In this document: positions 38,526-47,720 of the stretch, piece by piece
Position numbering within the stretch: position 1 is the stretch's first letter
Layout of the letters: each line of letters begins with the position of its first letter
Source of the DNA: Eutreptiella sp. 'Long Island Sound 2002'
Lineage: Eukaryota; Euglenozoa; Euglenophyceae; Eutreptiales; Eutreptiaceae
Reading direction: 5' to 3'
DNA: 64,000 bases
Assembly: GCA_964036045.1 (NCBI GenBank)
Contig: OZ038397.1
Coordinates: forward strand, 23,528,032-23,592,031
Notes under the pieces: generated by a model
The model's input: the letters and a program-made list of their open reading frames with translations, nothing else
What the model was told of the DNA's origin: nothing
The model's database searches: none
Program-made: the position numbers and the translations under genes

Positions 38526-39878
38526 ATGGACCGCTTTGTGGTGCGCAAAAGCGACACCCAAAACACTGGTGAGCTTTTCCTATTTCAAATACTATGGAAA
38601 GGTTCAACTGAGCGGTGCTATCCAAAGATTGGCGACACGTTAAAGGCACATGTAAGCCCCCTTATTTATCATGATCATGCCAAAAAAAAAACCCAAAATC
38701 ATGCCACTTTTCTGAGGCTTGTGGATCAGATTGTGAAGCGTGCCCGCGAGGTGATTGCTGCCGCAGGTTTACCAATGGACACCCCCATTGTTGTTGTCAT
38801 TGATAATGTGCCTAGTCACATTGACCGCAATGCTCTCGTCAAGCTTGAGCTTCATATTTATCGAGTAGCAGGCACAATCCTGGGCCTTCCCAATAGGTCG
38901 CATGTACTTAACTCAGGTGATCATTTGATTAACGTCACATGTCGTGCCCATGTGCGTCAGAGGTCAAAGTTGAGGCTCCTGAGGCACTGTATGAAAATCG
39001 CAGAGGGGAAACTCGCGAAGGGCACACCTCTTGATCTGCGTGAGGAGGTGATTAAGCCGCTTCTTACACTTTGGTTGTCTGAATGGATCACAGACCCACA
39101 GATGCGTGGTTGGGTTTTGAATTCCTGGGAGAAGGCACTGACCATTGTGCCTGAGATCACCTCTGTAGATGACGTGCCGCCCCCTGCAGAAGTTATTCGA
39201 CTTCCTGCCCCCCCTTCCCTCTTGGTGGACAACCCAATACCTGCTCCACCTGCTGAGGATTTAACTGCTTTAATTGAGGCTGCAGAAGAGCGGGAACGAA
39301 ACAAATGGAAGCCCGCCACGAAGCGCAAGAGGGCACGGCAACCTGCCGTTTCAGCTGCTGTGAGAGCACGTGCCTCAGCTGCGTCTGCATCTGCATCTGC
39401 ATCTGAACCTGCACGTGCATCTGCATCTGCATCTGCAGCTGCATCTGCATCTGCATCTGCACCTGCACCTGCATGTGCCTCATCTGATTCAGATTCTGAA
39501 AGCAGTCCAAGTGACAGCAGTAGTGGTGGCAGTACCAGCAGTGAGACTACAGATGATGCACGCCAGAAATCGAGGAGCAAAAGGCCAAAGAAAAGGTCAA
39601 AAGTCGCCAGCCCTGTTGTAAAACTGACACCAGATGCCAATGTGGTTCTTTTTCTGAAAAACCTTGGGTACCAGCAGTATGCTGGACCATTGGCTGAAGC
39701 TGGATTTACTTCCATGGCTGAACTCTCCTTGATAACTGCAAAGGCTTTGAAGGACGCCAACGTCCTTGAAGGACACAGCTTGCGAATTCTTGATCATTTG
39801 AAAAAACGCCGTGCATTGGGTGTTGCCCCAAAGGCAGTCCCAGCTGATTTTATGGCAAAGCGAAAAGCACGTGTGTAG
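38526..39878 (+). CDS. DDE_1-type transposase C-terminal part fused to SAM domain
   Basis: A 450-residue frame. Residues 16-36 (GELFLFQILWKGSTERCYPK) match the segment between the first and second catalytic Asp of pogo/Tigger-like DDE_1 transposases. VVVIDNVPSH gives the second Asp (D93) and LNSGDHLINVTCR the third (D132), spacing D-38-D. The first Asp is absent. Residues ~282-319 are an Ala-Ser tract encoded by a GCATCT microsatellite, and residues ~320-365 are Ser/Asp then Lys/Arg-rich. Residues ~372-431 (VVLFLKNLGYQQYAG...GHSLRILDHLKKRRALG) match a SAM domain, normally a protein-protein interaction module. The ATG follows TTTTTAG|GAACACATC, so an upstream exon may have been lost. DNA cleavage activity is doubtful without the first Asp. 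The copy at 45079-46431 is identical. Confidence 0.8.
   Translation: MDRFVVRKSDTQNTGELFLFQILWKGSTERCYPKIGDTLKAHVSPLIYHDHAKKKTQNHATFLRLVDQIVKRAREVIAAAGLPMDTPIVVVIDNVPSHIDRNALVKLELHIYRVAGTILGLPNRSHVLNSGDHLINVTCRAHVRQRSKLRLLRHCMKIAEGKLAKGTPLDLREEVIKPLLTLWLSEWITDPQMRGWVLNSWEKALTIVPEITSVDDVPPPAEVIRLPAPPSLLVDNPIPAPPAEDLTALIEAAEERERNKWKPATKRKRARQPAVSAAVRARASAASASASASEPARASASASAAASASASAPAPACASSDSDSESSPSDSSSGGSTSSETTDDARQKSRSKRPKKRSKVASPVVKLTPDANVVLFLKNLGYQQYAGPLAEAGFTSMAELSLITAKALKDANVLEGHSLRILDHLKKRRALGVAPKAVPADFMAKRKARV
39381..39477 (+). repeat. GCATCT microsatellite inside the transposase frame
   Basis: Imperfect 6-bp repeats (TCTGCA/GCATCT) encode the Ala-Ser tract between the catalytic part and the SAM domain. 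Being a multiple of three, length changes keep the frame. Confidence 0.9.
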
Positions 39879-39996
39879 TACTCTTTGACAAATCAGACAT
39901 CTGCAGAATCATTGATGGTTGCTTTGGTGTAGTGTGTGTCTTTTGGGGATCGCAATCCCAGGATCCCTTTTGCTTCAAATGCACTGAAGATTTGGG

Positions 39997-40101
39997 AGGT
40001 GCGGAATTTTCCCCTGATTTTTTGGGACAGGTGCGGAATTTTCCCCATGCGGAATTTTCCCCTGCGGAAAAATCCCCGTACAGAATTTCCCCCCCCCCCC
40101 C
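39997..40101 (+). repeat. GCGGAATTTTCCCC cluster, left arm
   Basis: Four near-copies of GTGCGGAATTTTCCCC spaced 15-30 bp, ending in a C13 tract before CTGTATCAATGCACC. It lies 120 bp after the transposase stop and recurs after the pseudogene at 46950, so it belongs to the transposon's 3' non-coding part. GGAATTTTCC is self-complementary enough for cruciform or hairpin formation. Confidence 0.75.
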
Positions 40102-40552
40102 TGTATCAATGCACCGGCGGCGAAGTGCACGCGGCGATGCAGACTTGTGCCTAAGACTGGTCAAGGTGCCGTGTCACTGTGTTGCAGCGTAAGTTCTGCC
40201 TCAAGAGCAGTATTGTGGGAATTTTGAGGATTCACCGGAGCGATGCACCCCATCACAGGTCCAGGGCTACCGCATCATCGCTTCTGATGGGCAGGGGCGG
40301 GGGCGGGGGCCGTCCTTGTCCAATGGGTTCCGTTGCTGGTTTCAATCTGAACCTTTTTGGCACAGATTTCCTCTGGAGGGAAGTGGCATAGTTTTAGTGT
40401 GATGAGGGGCTGGGCAACAAGTCGGTAGAAAATGCGTGAGTCCACACGTGCAGTGAGCTGTCCGCAACCTCACTGCTGATTTCACAGAACGAGGTGTTTC
40501 TTCCTTTTTTTTTTCCACTAAGGACTGCCCAAGGTCATCGGGATTTGGTTAA

Positions 40553-40668
40553 CTGACAGTGGGTGACACTCAACCGACGGTGGTTGGCGTGTAACCGACG
40601 GCAGTCGATCGCCAACCGACGACTGGCTGCAGGCTGTTGGCCAATGACCGACGGCGGTTACTCTCCGG
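40553..40668 (+). repeat. AACCGNCGNCGGTT minisatellite, left arm
   Basis: Tandem near-copies of an ~18-bp unit containing ACCGACGGCGGTTGG-like cores, about 65 bp before the inner end of the arm. The core AACCGNCGNCGGTT is a near palindrome. Related units occur at four other places in the window. Confidence 0.75.
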
Positions 40669-41629
40669 CTGGTGCTCTGCGGAGGTCCCAGCGTACTGGA
40701 GACCGGCATTTTTCTCTTTTCTGTGGTACGAACCAGTGCCTAAGCAACCGAGGAAAAGATATTTTACTGCCTATAGCTTGGGGATAAAGGGGTCCACACC
40801 ACATCCTGATTTAGTGTTTGGTTCCATAGGTAAAAATGTGTTATCACCCATTTTGGTTGGGCCAATACTAAGATAAAAATGCATGAGTGCTTAGAGCACC
40901 TTTAATACAACTAAAGTATACCCTAAAGCATTGGAAAAGCACTTTTTCTTACTCTTGGCAACACTTCTTCAAGCAACATAGTATTATGAATCATGTTTTT
41001 GCGAATGGAACATGATGTTGTCTCGCTCTGTGTTATCCTATTTTGCTTTATTGTAGCTAACTTATTGTTCTTGTTAACCCACAAGGGCGCATTCACCAAT
41101 GCCGCGGAGTGATCTGCTTTATGTTTGTTCTATTTGGATGCGTTAAATTTTGTCTCAATTTTTTTTCGCTTTCTCTCCATCCCCCCTACCCACCTTTTTT
41201 AGATTGTATGGCCGGTGTGTTGGTGACATCTTGAGCTGCTTTATCTTTTCCTTAGTTTGCGTAATATGAACAGTGACTTTATGATAACGTGTGTGGTCAC
41301 TATGGCATATTCCTTGGTATAGTTTAGCTCTTCTTTGTTGGGATAATGTCAAAGAACCTAGCCGGCTGTTGAGATATGCAATGAGGTGACCACTTGAAAA
41401 ATGTAACGGCCTATTTGGTCGTGGGGCATGAAGCACATATCATGTAAAAGTTCCTGATATGTCCTCCTTGATAGGGTAGATGTAAGCGAATGTATAGATT
41501 TGGTGTAGGCCCGTGGCGAGGTGCTCATTTAGGTTATTGTACGACAGGTGGTTGGCGAGCACCACGGTTGTTCCAAGTGGCAGCTTTAGAGCGTGCGAGT
41601 ACGTGTAGATATGGAGCAATAATTTGCTG

Positions 41630-41822
41630 TATACCTCTCCTCGCCTCTCTCTCTTCTCCCTCCCTCTCCACCGCCAACCCCCTCTCTCTATTGCTACCAC
41701 CACATTCTTCTGTGTCTCTGAGACCTATATGACCTTCATCCCCCCCCCCTTCTTCCTCTCCCTCATCTTCCTCTCTCTCCGTCTTTCTCTCTCTCTCAAC
41801 CTCTCTGTCTCCTTCCTGCTGT
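41630..41822 (+). repeat. CT-rich low-complexity tract
   Basis: A strongly pyrimidine-biased stretch of CTCTC, CTTCC and CCTCC runs with a C9 tract. Low complexity; no coding signal seen. Confidence 0.8.
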
Positions 41823-41918
41823 TTCCAGCACCCATGCCGGGTCTTGTCGCGGCTGGGCGGGCTGTGCTACCCTAGCCATTGGCTCAAGATGGTTTCCGTG
41901 CCGCTCCAAATGAGGCAA

Positions 41919-41982
41919 ATTGCTTTGTGCAGCACCCGTTGGACCAACTTGGTTAGGTGCACAAAGCAATGTTGTATAAAAG
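41919..41982 (+). promoter_or_regulatory. 13-bp inverted repeat followed by TATAAAAG
   Basis: ATTGCTTTGTGCA (41919-41931) and TGCACAAAGCAAT (41958-41970) are perfect reverse complements separated by 26 bp. TATAAAAG follows at 41975-41982. The fold is certain as sequence. A promoter role is only a guess, because no gene is recognised downstream. Confidence 0.35.
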
Positions 41983-44289
41983 TATTTGATTGTTAAGATC
42001 AGAAACAACACCCACTATTATTACTACAAACGGAGGTATTTGTAAAACAACTAAGACATACCCAAAGGTTACAGAAACAACATCTGCTGTTGTTCTGAGA
42101 AGGCTTTGCTCTTCCAAAGGGGTGGGGGGATTAATTTAATGTTTGATTGTGGAGAAACTTTAACCAAACAGGGCCTGTCCAAAGCGAAATGACAGCACTT
42201 TGCATGTCAGTCCGATGTAGGTTGTATGGTTCTGACGCAATAACATTGGGATGCATCCCAACAAGTGCCCCAATGCATGCAAACCACAGGGTACAATCTG
42301 TATTTTTTGCATGAAAATTTTATACTTGGGGGGCGGGGGTGGGGGTTGCTAAAAAAAATACCAATGCGCTCAAAAATGAGATAAATACACTGTATTTCAG
42401 CTGGAAAAAATCAACATCTCACCAACACTTAGAATTGCCGTACTGTATAGCAAAAAAAAAATCAGAAAAAAAAACTTGTGCTGACAAAAAAAATTGGCGC
42501 TGAAAAATAACTCTTGACTAAACTACAGCTACCTGTGGTCAACGCAAAAATACACAATACCATCCGCACACCCACTCACACAAACCCATGCACACAAATT
42601 CAGTAACAGTGGTAAACTATATAATACAATGTCAGGTTCACAAAAGGGTATTCGAACAAGTGGGCGCAAGGCATCTGCAAGTATGTCACAAAGAGACTGC
42701 ATCAAGTATAAATGCCTTGCAATACCGACCTAACTCCATGTTCACCACTGAAATTCTGGAACCAACAAACTTCATACCTCTCTCTGTATGGATGAGATGT
42801 GCAGTAGTGGCAGCTTGCAATTGTCCCTCAATTCTGCCAGCATCATCCACCTTCCTGCACAGAGCGTGCGCACATGGTGCAGAATTTTTGGGGTCTAGTT
42901 CCCAAATTGCTGACTCCAGAATTGATACCCACGTATAGCTTGCATAAAATGCCAAAAAAAAAAGTGGATAAGCTGCAATGGATGAAAGATGAAAAATGAA
43001 GGGGAAAAAACGGCTTTGAAAACGCCTATGTCACCAAGTGACTTGTTGCGTGCATACCTGGTCATTCAAACGCAAAACCACGCTTCCCAGCCCATGATTG
43101 CATGACTGCCCATCATGGCAAAAGACCACTGGGGCCAGCCCAAGTGATCCTGATAAGGCGACTCAAAAATATGTTGGAGAAATTGGCTGCCAAATTTGCA
43201 ACCATAGTGCATTTCCAGGGGTTTTAAACCTTTGGTGGGTTTAAAAAGGTCATACTCTTGCTCAAACATGTACAAAACTGTCTCAAAAAGAAATCTGCTG
43301 CCGCAAATGGGTGACCAGGTTTAGTAAAATCTCGGATAAACACAGACCACCAAGTGGCTTTTGTACAGGCTGCTCATATTTGAACAAACTGGGGGATTGG
43401 GTACCAGGACCCACACAAGCAAAAATAAGGACATCGGGGGATGATGCTGCAGGGGAATCTATGACACGGCATGATGCGTGCACAGTGTGTAGACTCCTGA
43501 ACCCACCCCCTCATCAAACTGGTACTATGGGCCCCTATGTAAAATTCTTTCAATGGAACTAATGGGAAAAAGATGCAGGTTAGGAACCAAAAGCGGACCC
43601 TGACAACAGGATTAAGGAATGGGAGGCAGCCCTGCAATGGAGACAGACTGTTCAGCAATTATTGTTCAGAGTGAAAGCAGCATCCACAGGAGGGCACAGG
43701 TGTCCAAGAGTAATTTCCGAACCCTTCCACCAGCGGGAAAGAAATGGCCCTGGCATCCACAAGCCATTGGCTGCCAGCACTTACAAGGTCAGAGGAGGGC
43801 AACCACCAGCACAAGAGTAAAGCCACGGCATTCGGATGCCAAAAACTTCCGTGCCCCATTCAGCTGAGCTTATAGGCTGTGCAACGGAAAGATCAGGTGA
43901 CTGCACAACTTCACTTGTGGAGCAGCCTGGTGGAAGGTGTTGCGCGACCGTCTGGCAAACAACGCATTCATTCGTGCTCCTGATGAGATTGCACTGCACG
44001 TCCATTCGAAAAAACGGGGCGAAATGCAGGCACCACCGCCGATCGGTGAAGCACAATCCTGCCACCTCGAAACTTGGCTGCGCTTCAGGGCCCTCAGAAA
44101 AACAGAAAGAGGCAGCTCATTCCTCAAGGACGCTCCAGCTCCAACACAACACCAAGACCACTCTGGGTCCTCCAACATCTGCCGCGCTGGGCGATCCTGG
44201 GCTTGTTCTTGCAGAACTATCACTGTTCGTACCACAGAAAAGAGAAAAATGCCGGTCTCCAGTACGCTGGGACCTCCGCAGAGCACCAG

Positions 44290-44405
44290 CCGGAGAGTAA
44301 CCGCCGTCGGTCATTGGCCAACAGCCTGCAGCCAGTCGTCGGTTGGCGATCGACTGCCGTCGGTTACACGCCAACCACCGTCGGTTGAGTGTCACCCACT
44401 GTCAG
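44290..44405 (-). repeat. AACCGNCGNCGGTT minisatellite, right arm
   Basis: Mirror copy of the minisatellite at 40553-40668. The flank CCGGTCTCCAGTACGCTGGG beside it is also found, diverged, at 50433-50470 next to another set of these units. Confidence 0.75.
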
Positions 44406-44856
44406 TTAACCAAATCCCGATGACCTTGGGCAGTCCTTAGTGGAAAAAAAAAAGGAAGAAACACCTCGTTCTGTGAAATCAGCAGTGAGGTTGCGGACAG
44501 CTCACTGCACGTGTGGACTCACGCATTTTCTACCGACTTGTTGCCCAGCCCCTCATCACACTAAAACTATGCCACTTCCCTCCAGAGGAAATCTGTGCCA
44601 AAAAGGTTCAGATTGAAACCAGCAACGGAACCCATTGGACAAGGACGGCCCCCGCCCCCGCCCCTGCCCATCAGAAGCGATGATGCGGTAGCCCTGGACC
44701 TGTGATGGGGTGCATCGCTCCGGTGAATCCTCAAAATTCCCACAATACTGCTCTTGAGGCAGAACTTACGCTGCAACACAGTGACACGGCACCTTGACCA
44801 GTCTTAGGCACAAGTCTGCATCGCCGCGTGCACTTCGCCGCCGGTGCATTGATACA

Positions 44857-44961
44857 GGGGGGGGGGGGAAATTCTGTACGGGGATTTTTCCGCAGGGGAA
44901 AATTCCGCATGGGGAAAATTCCGCACCTGTCCCAAAAAATCAGGGGAAAATTCCGCACCTC
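44857..44961 (-). repeat. GCGGAATTTTCCCC cluster, right arm
   Basis: Mirror copy of 39997-40101. Its homopolymer is G12 instead of C13, one of only two differences I found between the arms. Confidence 0.75.
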
Positions 44962-45078
44962 CCAAATCTTCAGTGCATTTGAAGCAAAAGGGATCCTGGG
45001 ATTGCGATCCCCAAAAGACACACACTACACCAAAGCAACCATCAATGATTCTGCAGATGTCTGATTTGTCAAAGAGTA

Positions 45079-46431
45079 CTACACACGTGCTTTTCGCTTT
45101 GCCATAAAATCAGCTGGGACTGCCTTTGGGGCAACACCCAATGCACGGCGTTTTTTCAAATGATCAAGAATTCGCAAGCTGTGTCCTTCAAGGACGTTGG
45201 CGTCCTTCAAAGCCTTTGCAGTTATCAAGGAGAGTTCAGCCATGGAAGTAAATCCAGCTTCAGCCAATGGTCCAGCATACTGCTGGTACCCAAGGTTTTT
45301 CAGAAAAAGAACCACATTGGCATCTGGTGTCAGTTTTACAACAGGGCTGGCGACTTTTGACCTTTTCTTTGGCCTTTTGCTCCTCGATTTCTGGCGTGCA
45401 TCATCTGTAGTCTCACTGCTGGTACTGCCACCACTACTGCTGTCACTTGGACTGCTTTCAGAATCTGAATCAGATGAGGCACATGCAGGTGCAGGTGCAG
45501 ATGCAGATGCAGATGCAGCTGCAGATGCAGATGCAGATGCACGTGCAGGTTCAGATGCAGATGCAGATGCAGACGCAGCTGAGGCACGTGCTCTCACAGC
45601 AGCTGAAACGGCAGGTTGCCGTGCCCTCTTGCGCTTCGTGGCGGGCTTCCATTTGTTTCGTTCCCGCTCTTCTGCAGCCTCAATTAAAGCAGTTAAATCC
45701 TCAGCAGGTGGAGCAGGTATTGGGTTGTCCACCAAGAGGGAAGGGGGGGCAGGAAGTCGAATAACTTCTGCAGGGGGCGGCACGTCATCTACAGAGGTGA
45801 TCTCAGGCACAATGGTCAGTGCCTTCTCCCAGGAATTCAAAACCCAACCACGCATCTGTGGGTCTGTGATCCATTCAGACAACCAAAGTGTAAGAAGCGG
45901 CTTAATCACCTCCTCACGCAGATCAAGAGGTGTGCCCTTCGCGAGTTTCCCCTCTGCGATTTTCATACAGTGCCTCAGGAGCCTCAACTTTGACCTCTGA
46001 CGCACATGGGCACGACATGTGACGTTAATCAAATGATCACCTGAGTTAAGTACATGCGACCTATTGGGAAGGCCCAGGATTGTGCCTGCTACTCGATAAA
46101 TATGAAGCTCAAGCTTGACGAGAGCATTGCGGTCAATGTGACTAGGCACATTATCAATGACAACAACAATGGGGGTGTCCATTGGTAAACCTGCGGCAGC
46201 AATCACCTCGCGGGCACGCTTCACAATCTGATCCACAAGCCTCAGAAAAGTGGCATGATTTTGGGTTTTTTTTTTGGCATGATCATGATAAATAAGGGGG
46301 CTTACATGTGCCTTTAACGTGTCGCCAATCTTTGGATAGCACCGCTCAGTTGAACCTTTCCATAGTATTTGAAATAGGAAAAGCTCACCAGTGTTTTGGG
46401 TGTCGCTTTTGCGCACCACAAAGCGGTCCAT
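45079..46431 (-). CDS. DDE_1-type transposase C-terminal part fused to SAM domain (second copy)
   Basis: A 450-residue frame identical residue for residue to 38526-39878. It has D93 and D132 of the DDE triad, the Ala-Ser and Lys/Arg-rich linker, and a C-terminal SAM domain at ~372-431. It lies head-to-head with the plus-strand pseudogene that starts 21 bp away at 46452. Between them is the 9-bp inverted repeat CCATGATGT/ACATCATGG, so both frames begin ACATC-ATG-G. The pseudogene retains the first-Asp block that this frame lacks. The two are therefore different deletion derivatives of one transposon. Activity is unlikely without a first Asp. The SAM domain could still bind partners if the protein is made. 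Confidence 0.8.
   Translation of the reverse strand: MDRFVVRKSDTQNTGELFLFQILWKGSTERCYPKIGDTLKAHVSPLIYHDHAKKKTQNHATFLRLVDQIVKRAREVIAAAGLPMDTPIVVVIDNVPSHIDRNALVKLELHIYRVAGTILGLPNRSHVLNSGDHLINVTCRAHVRQRSKLRLLRHCMKIAEGKLAKGTPLDLREEVIKPLLTLWLSEWITDPQMRGWVLNSWEKALTIVPEITSVDDVPPPAEVIRLPAPPSLLVDNPIPAPPAEDLTALIEAAEERERNKWKPATKRKRARQPAVSAAVRARASAASASASASEPARASASASAAASASASAPAPACASSDSDSESSPSDSSSGGSTSSETTDDARQKSRSKRPKKRSKVASPVVKLTPDANVVLFLKNLGYQQYAGPLAEAGFTSMAELSLITAKALKDANVLEGHSLRILDHLKKRRALGVAPKAVPADFMAKRKARV
45480..45576 (-). repeat. GCATCT microsatellite inside the second transposase frame
   Basis: Mirror of 39381-39477, identical in length. Microsatellites mutate fast, so this identity supports a recent origin or ongoing conversion of the arms. 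Confidence 0.9.
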
Positions 46432-46451
46432 GATGTGTTCCTAAAAACATC

Positions 46452-46960
46452 ATGGGGAACACAAACATATGGCACATGAGGAATCCGAAAAACCCTGCTG
46501 AGCTAACAACGACAATCCTTCAAATTTTGGTAGACAACGAGCGGCTTGGTGCTGATGAGACACCTGTGCACTATTTCCCTGAGATGCGTGACACCTGTGA
46601 AGCAACCTTGCAAAAAAAACAACACAGAAGCATGCCACTTTTCTGAGGCTTGTGTAGCAGGCACTCAAGTATATTTAATCGTGGGCCTTCCCAACAGGTC
46701 GCATGTGCCTAACGCAAGTGACCAATTTTGGTTGTCTAAATGGATCACAGATCACAGATCGTGGGAGAAGGCAATGACCATTGTACCTGAGATCACCTCT
46801 GTAGATGGCGTGGCCCGCCATTCACAAATTATTCGACTTCCTGCCCCCCCTTCCCTGTTTGTTGACAACACCTGCAGAAGAGCGGGAAAAAAACAGATGG
46901 GAGCGCGCGGCGAAGCACAAGGCATACGGTGGTACGGTTGCTTATATGGACAAAATTCCG
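46452..46960 (+). pseudogene. Internally deleted DDE transposase pseudogene, collinear
   Basis: Read along the plus strand, pieces of one transposase follow in order. First comes an N-terminal block with GADETPVHYFPEM (first Asp). After a frame change comes HATFLRLV (46631-46654), then VAGT...VGLPNRSHVPNASDQ (third-Asp region), WLSKWITDHRSWEKAMTIVPEITSVDG, RLPAPPSLFVDN and a decayed linker. Compared with the intact-frame gene, the second-Asp segment and about 50 residues after GDH are deleted, as are the Ala-Ser tract and SAM domain. A stop and a frameshift interrupt it. Bases 46452-46668 are shared with the left arm; the rest exists only here. Confidence 0.75.
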
Positions 46961-47080
46961 CACGGGGAAAATTCCGCACCTCCCCTTGAAAAATCAGGGG
47001 AAAATTCCGCACCAAATTGAAATACGGAATTTTCCCCGCGGAAAAATCCCCCCGCGGAATTTCCCCCCCCCCCTGTAGCT
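46945..47080 (+). repeat. GCGGAATTTTCCCC cluster after the pseudogene
   Basis: Three GGGGAAAATTCCGCAC units are followed by the inverted form CGGAATTTTCCCCGCGG and a C12-type run before CTGTAGCTCC. It is the third copy of the transposon's 3' non-coding cluster. Here it contains both orientations and could fold as a long hairpin. Confidence 0.7.
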
Positions 47081-47437
47081 CCTGTGCAACATTTTCTCTT
47101 TTGCGCACAGCACAAAACCTCTGGAGAAAAACGCCCAATTCAGGCCCCAAAGTAGAATGCCTCAATGGAGGAGCCACGGGGGGTCAGTTCCAGCCCCCGC
47201 GGAGTGTGCGATGAAGGCTGAGTGAGTATCAGCTGTCTTATTAGCATAGTTCCGAACGATGTAGGAACAGTGTAAAGATTTTCAGAAACTATGTAGGAAC
47301 AGTGCAACTTTTTTTAGGAACTATGCAGGAACAGTGCAGAGTTTTCTGTACAACAACCAAAAGAAAAACAGACATGAAGAAATGTGGATCATGGCATGGA
47401 CCTTGTCGACAGAAAAACACATCTTGGACCCACAAAG

Positions 47438-47508
47438 AACACACAGGACTTGAACTCAGGTGCAGCAGTTGCAAGACCAGTGCGCAGACCACTACAACAA
47501 GACACCTT
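47438..47508 (-). ncRNA. tRNA-like sequence, probably a SINE head
   Basis: On the minus strand there is an A-box-like TGTTGTAGTGG (47499-47489) and a B-box-like AGTTCAAGTCC (47456-47446), 32 nt apart. An anticodon-loop-like CTTGCAA (TGC, Ala-type) lies between. Neither the T stem nor the acceptor stem pairs, so it is not a working tRNA. It sits inside the foldback-like element. Polymerase III promoter boxes are the only functional element inferred. Confidence 0.4.
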
Positions 47509-47635
47509 CGCTCTTTTGGCTACCACCAAAGGATTAATTTGAGGGGTTTTTTTTGGGAGAGGGCTAAACTTAGGGGAGGGGATTTTGGAACTGGTCCTTA
47601 GAAATGAAGGAAAAATTTGGTATAAGGTCCCTTGC

Positions 47636-47720
47636 TGTTGCTTCCTGGTGGATGGCTGCTATTTCCTGGTGGCCTCTGGATGACTGCTGTTATTTCCTGG
47701 TGGGCTCTGGATGGGAGGTC
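47636..47720 (+). repeat. Short minisatellite, TTTCCTGGTGG units
   Basis: Three near-copies of a ~30-bp unit with the core TTTCCTGGTGG..CTCTGGATG. Non-coding. Confidence 0.6.

Larger units (their letters stand above)
38288..40733 (+). repeat. Left arm of giant inverted repeat
   Basis: A 2446-bp arm that is the reverse complement of 44225-46668. Paired coordinates sum to 84956 at the outer end, 84957 over the coding frame and 84958 at the inner end. The two arms therefore differ in length only by two homopolymer changes: T9 versus 8 near 38336, and C13 (40089-40101) versus 12. The encoded 450 residues are identical. The arm holds a transposase pseudogene fragment, the SAM-transposase frame, a GCGGAATTTTCCCC cluster and an AACCGNCGNCGGTT minisatellite. 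Bases 40102-40552 show no gene, only the same sequence as the other arm. Confidence 0.97.
40734..44224. other. Spacer of the giant inverted repeat, no recognised gene
   Basis: A 3491-bp single-copy stretch between the arms. It is less GC-rich than the DNA to the right, with A-runs around 42340-42500. No open frame resembles a protein I know, and the longest (43836-44300, plus) runs into the arm. It contains a CT-rich tract (41630-41822) and a 13-bp inverted repeat followed by TATAAAAG (41919-41982). I see no tRNA or satellite. Confidence 0.8.
44225..46668 (-). repeat. Right arm of giant inverted repeat
   Basis: A 2444-bp arm, reverse complement of 38288-40733. Unlike the left arm, its outer end lies inside a longer copy of the transposase pseudogene that continues past 46668. 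This suggests the right arm is the original and the left arm the truncated duplicate. Bases 44406-44856 contain no recognisable gene. Confidence 0.97.

Noticed and set aside
38957-39760. 267-codon minus-strand frame opposite the transposase (and its mirror at 45197-46000)
   Set aside because: Antisense shadow of the real frame. The plus frame has catalytic and SAM motifs; this one has none and is open because of the Ala-Ser microsatellite.
43836-44300. 154-codon plus-strand frame at the spacer/right-arm boundary
   Set aside because: It crosses from single-copy spacer into the repeated arm and its minisatellite; no motif seen.
38288-46668. Whole palindrome as a single intact transposon with terminal inverted repeats
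   Set aside because: The outer right end lies inside a pseudogene that continues beyond it, the left end is a satellite junction, and no target-site duplication is visible. An inverted duplication explains it better.
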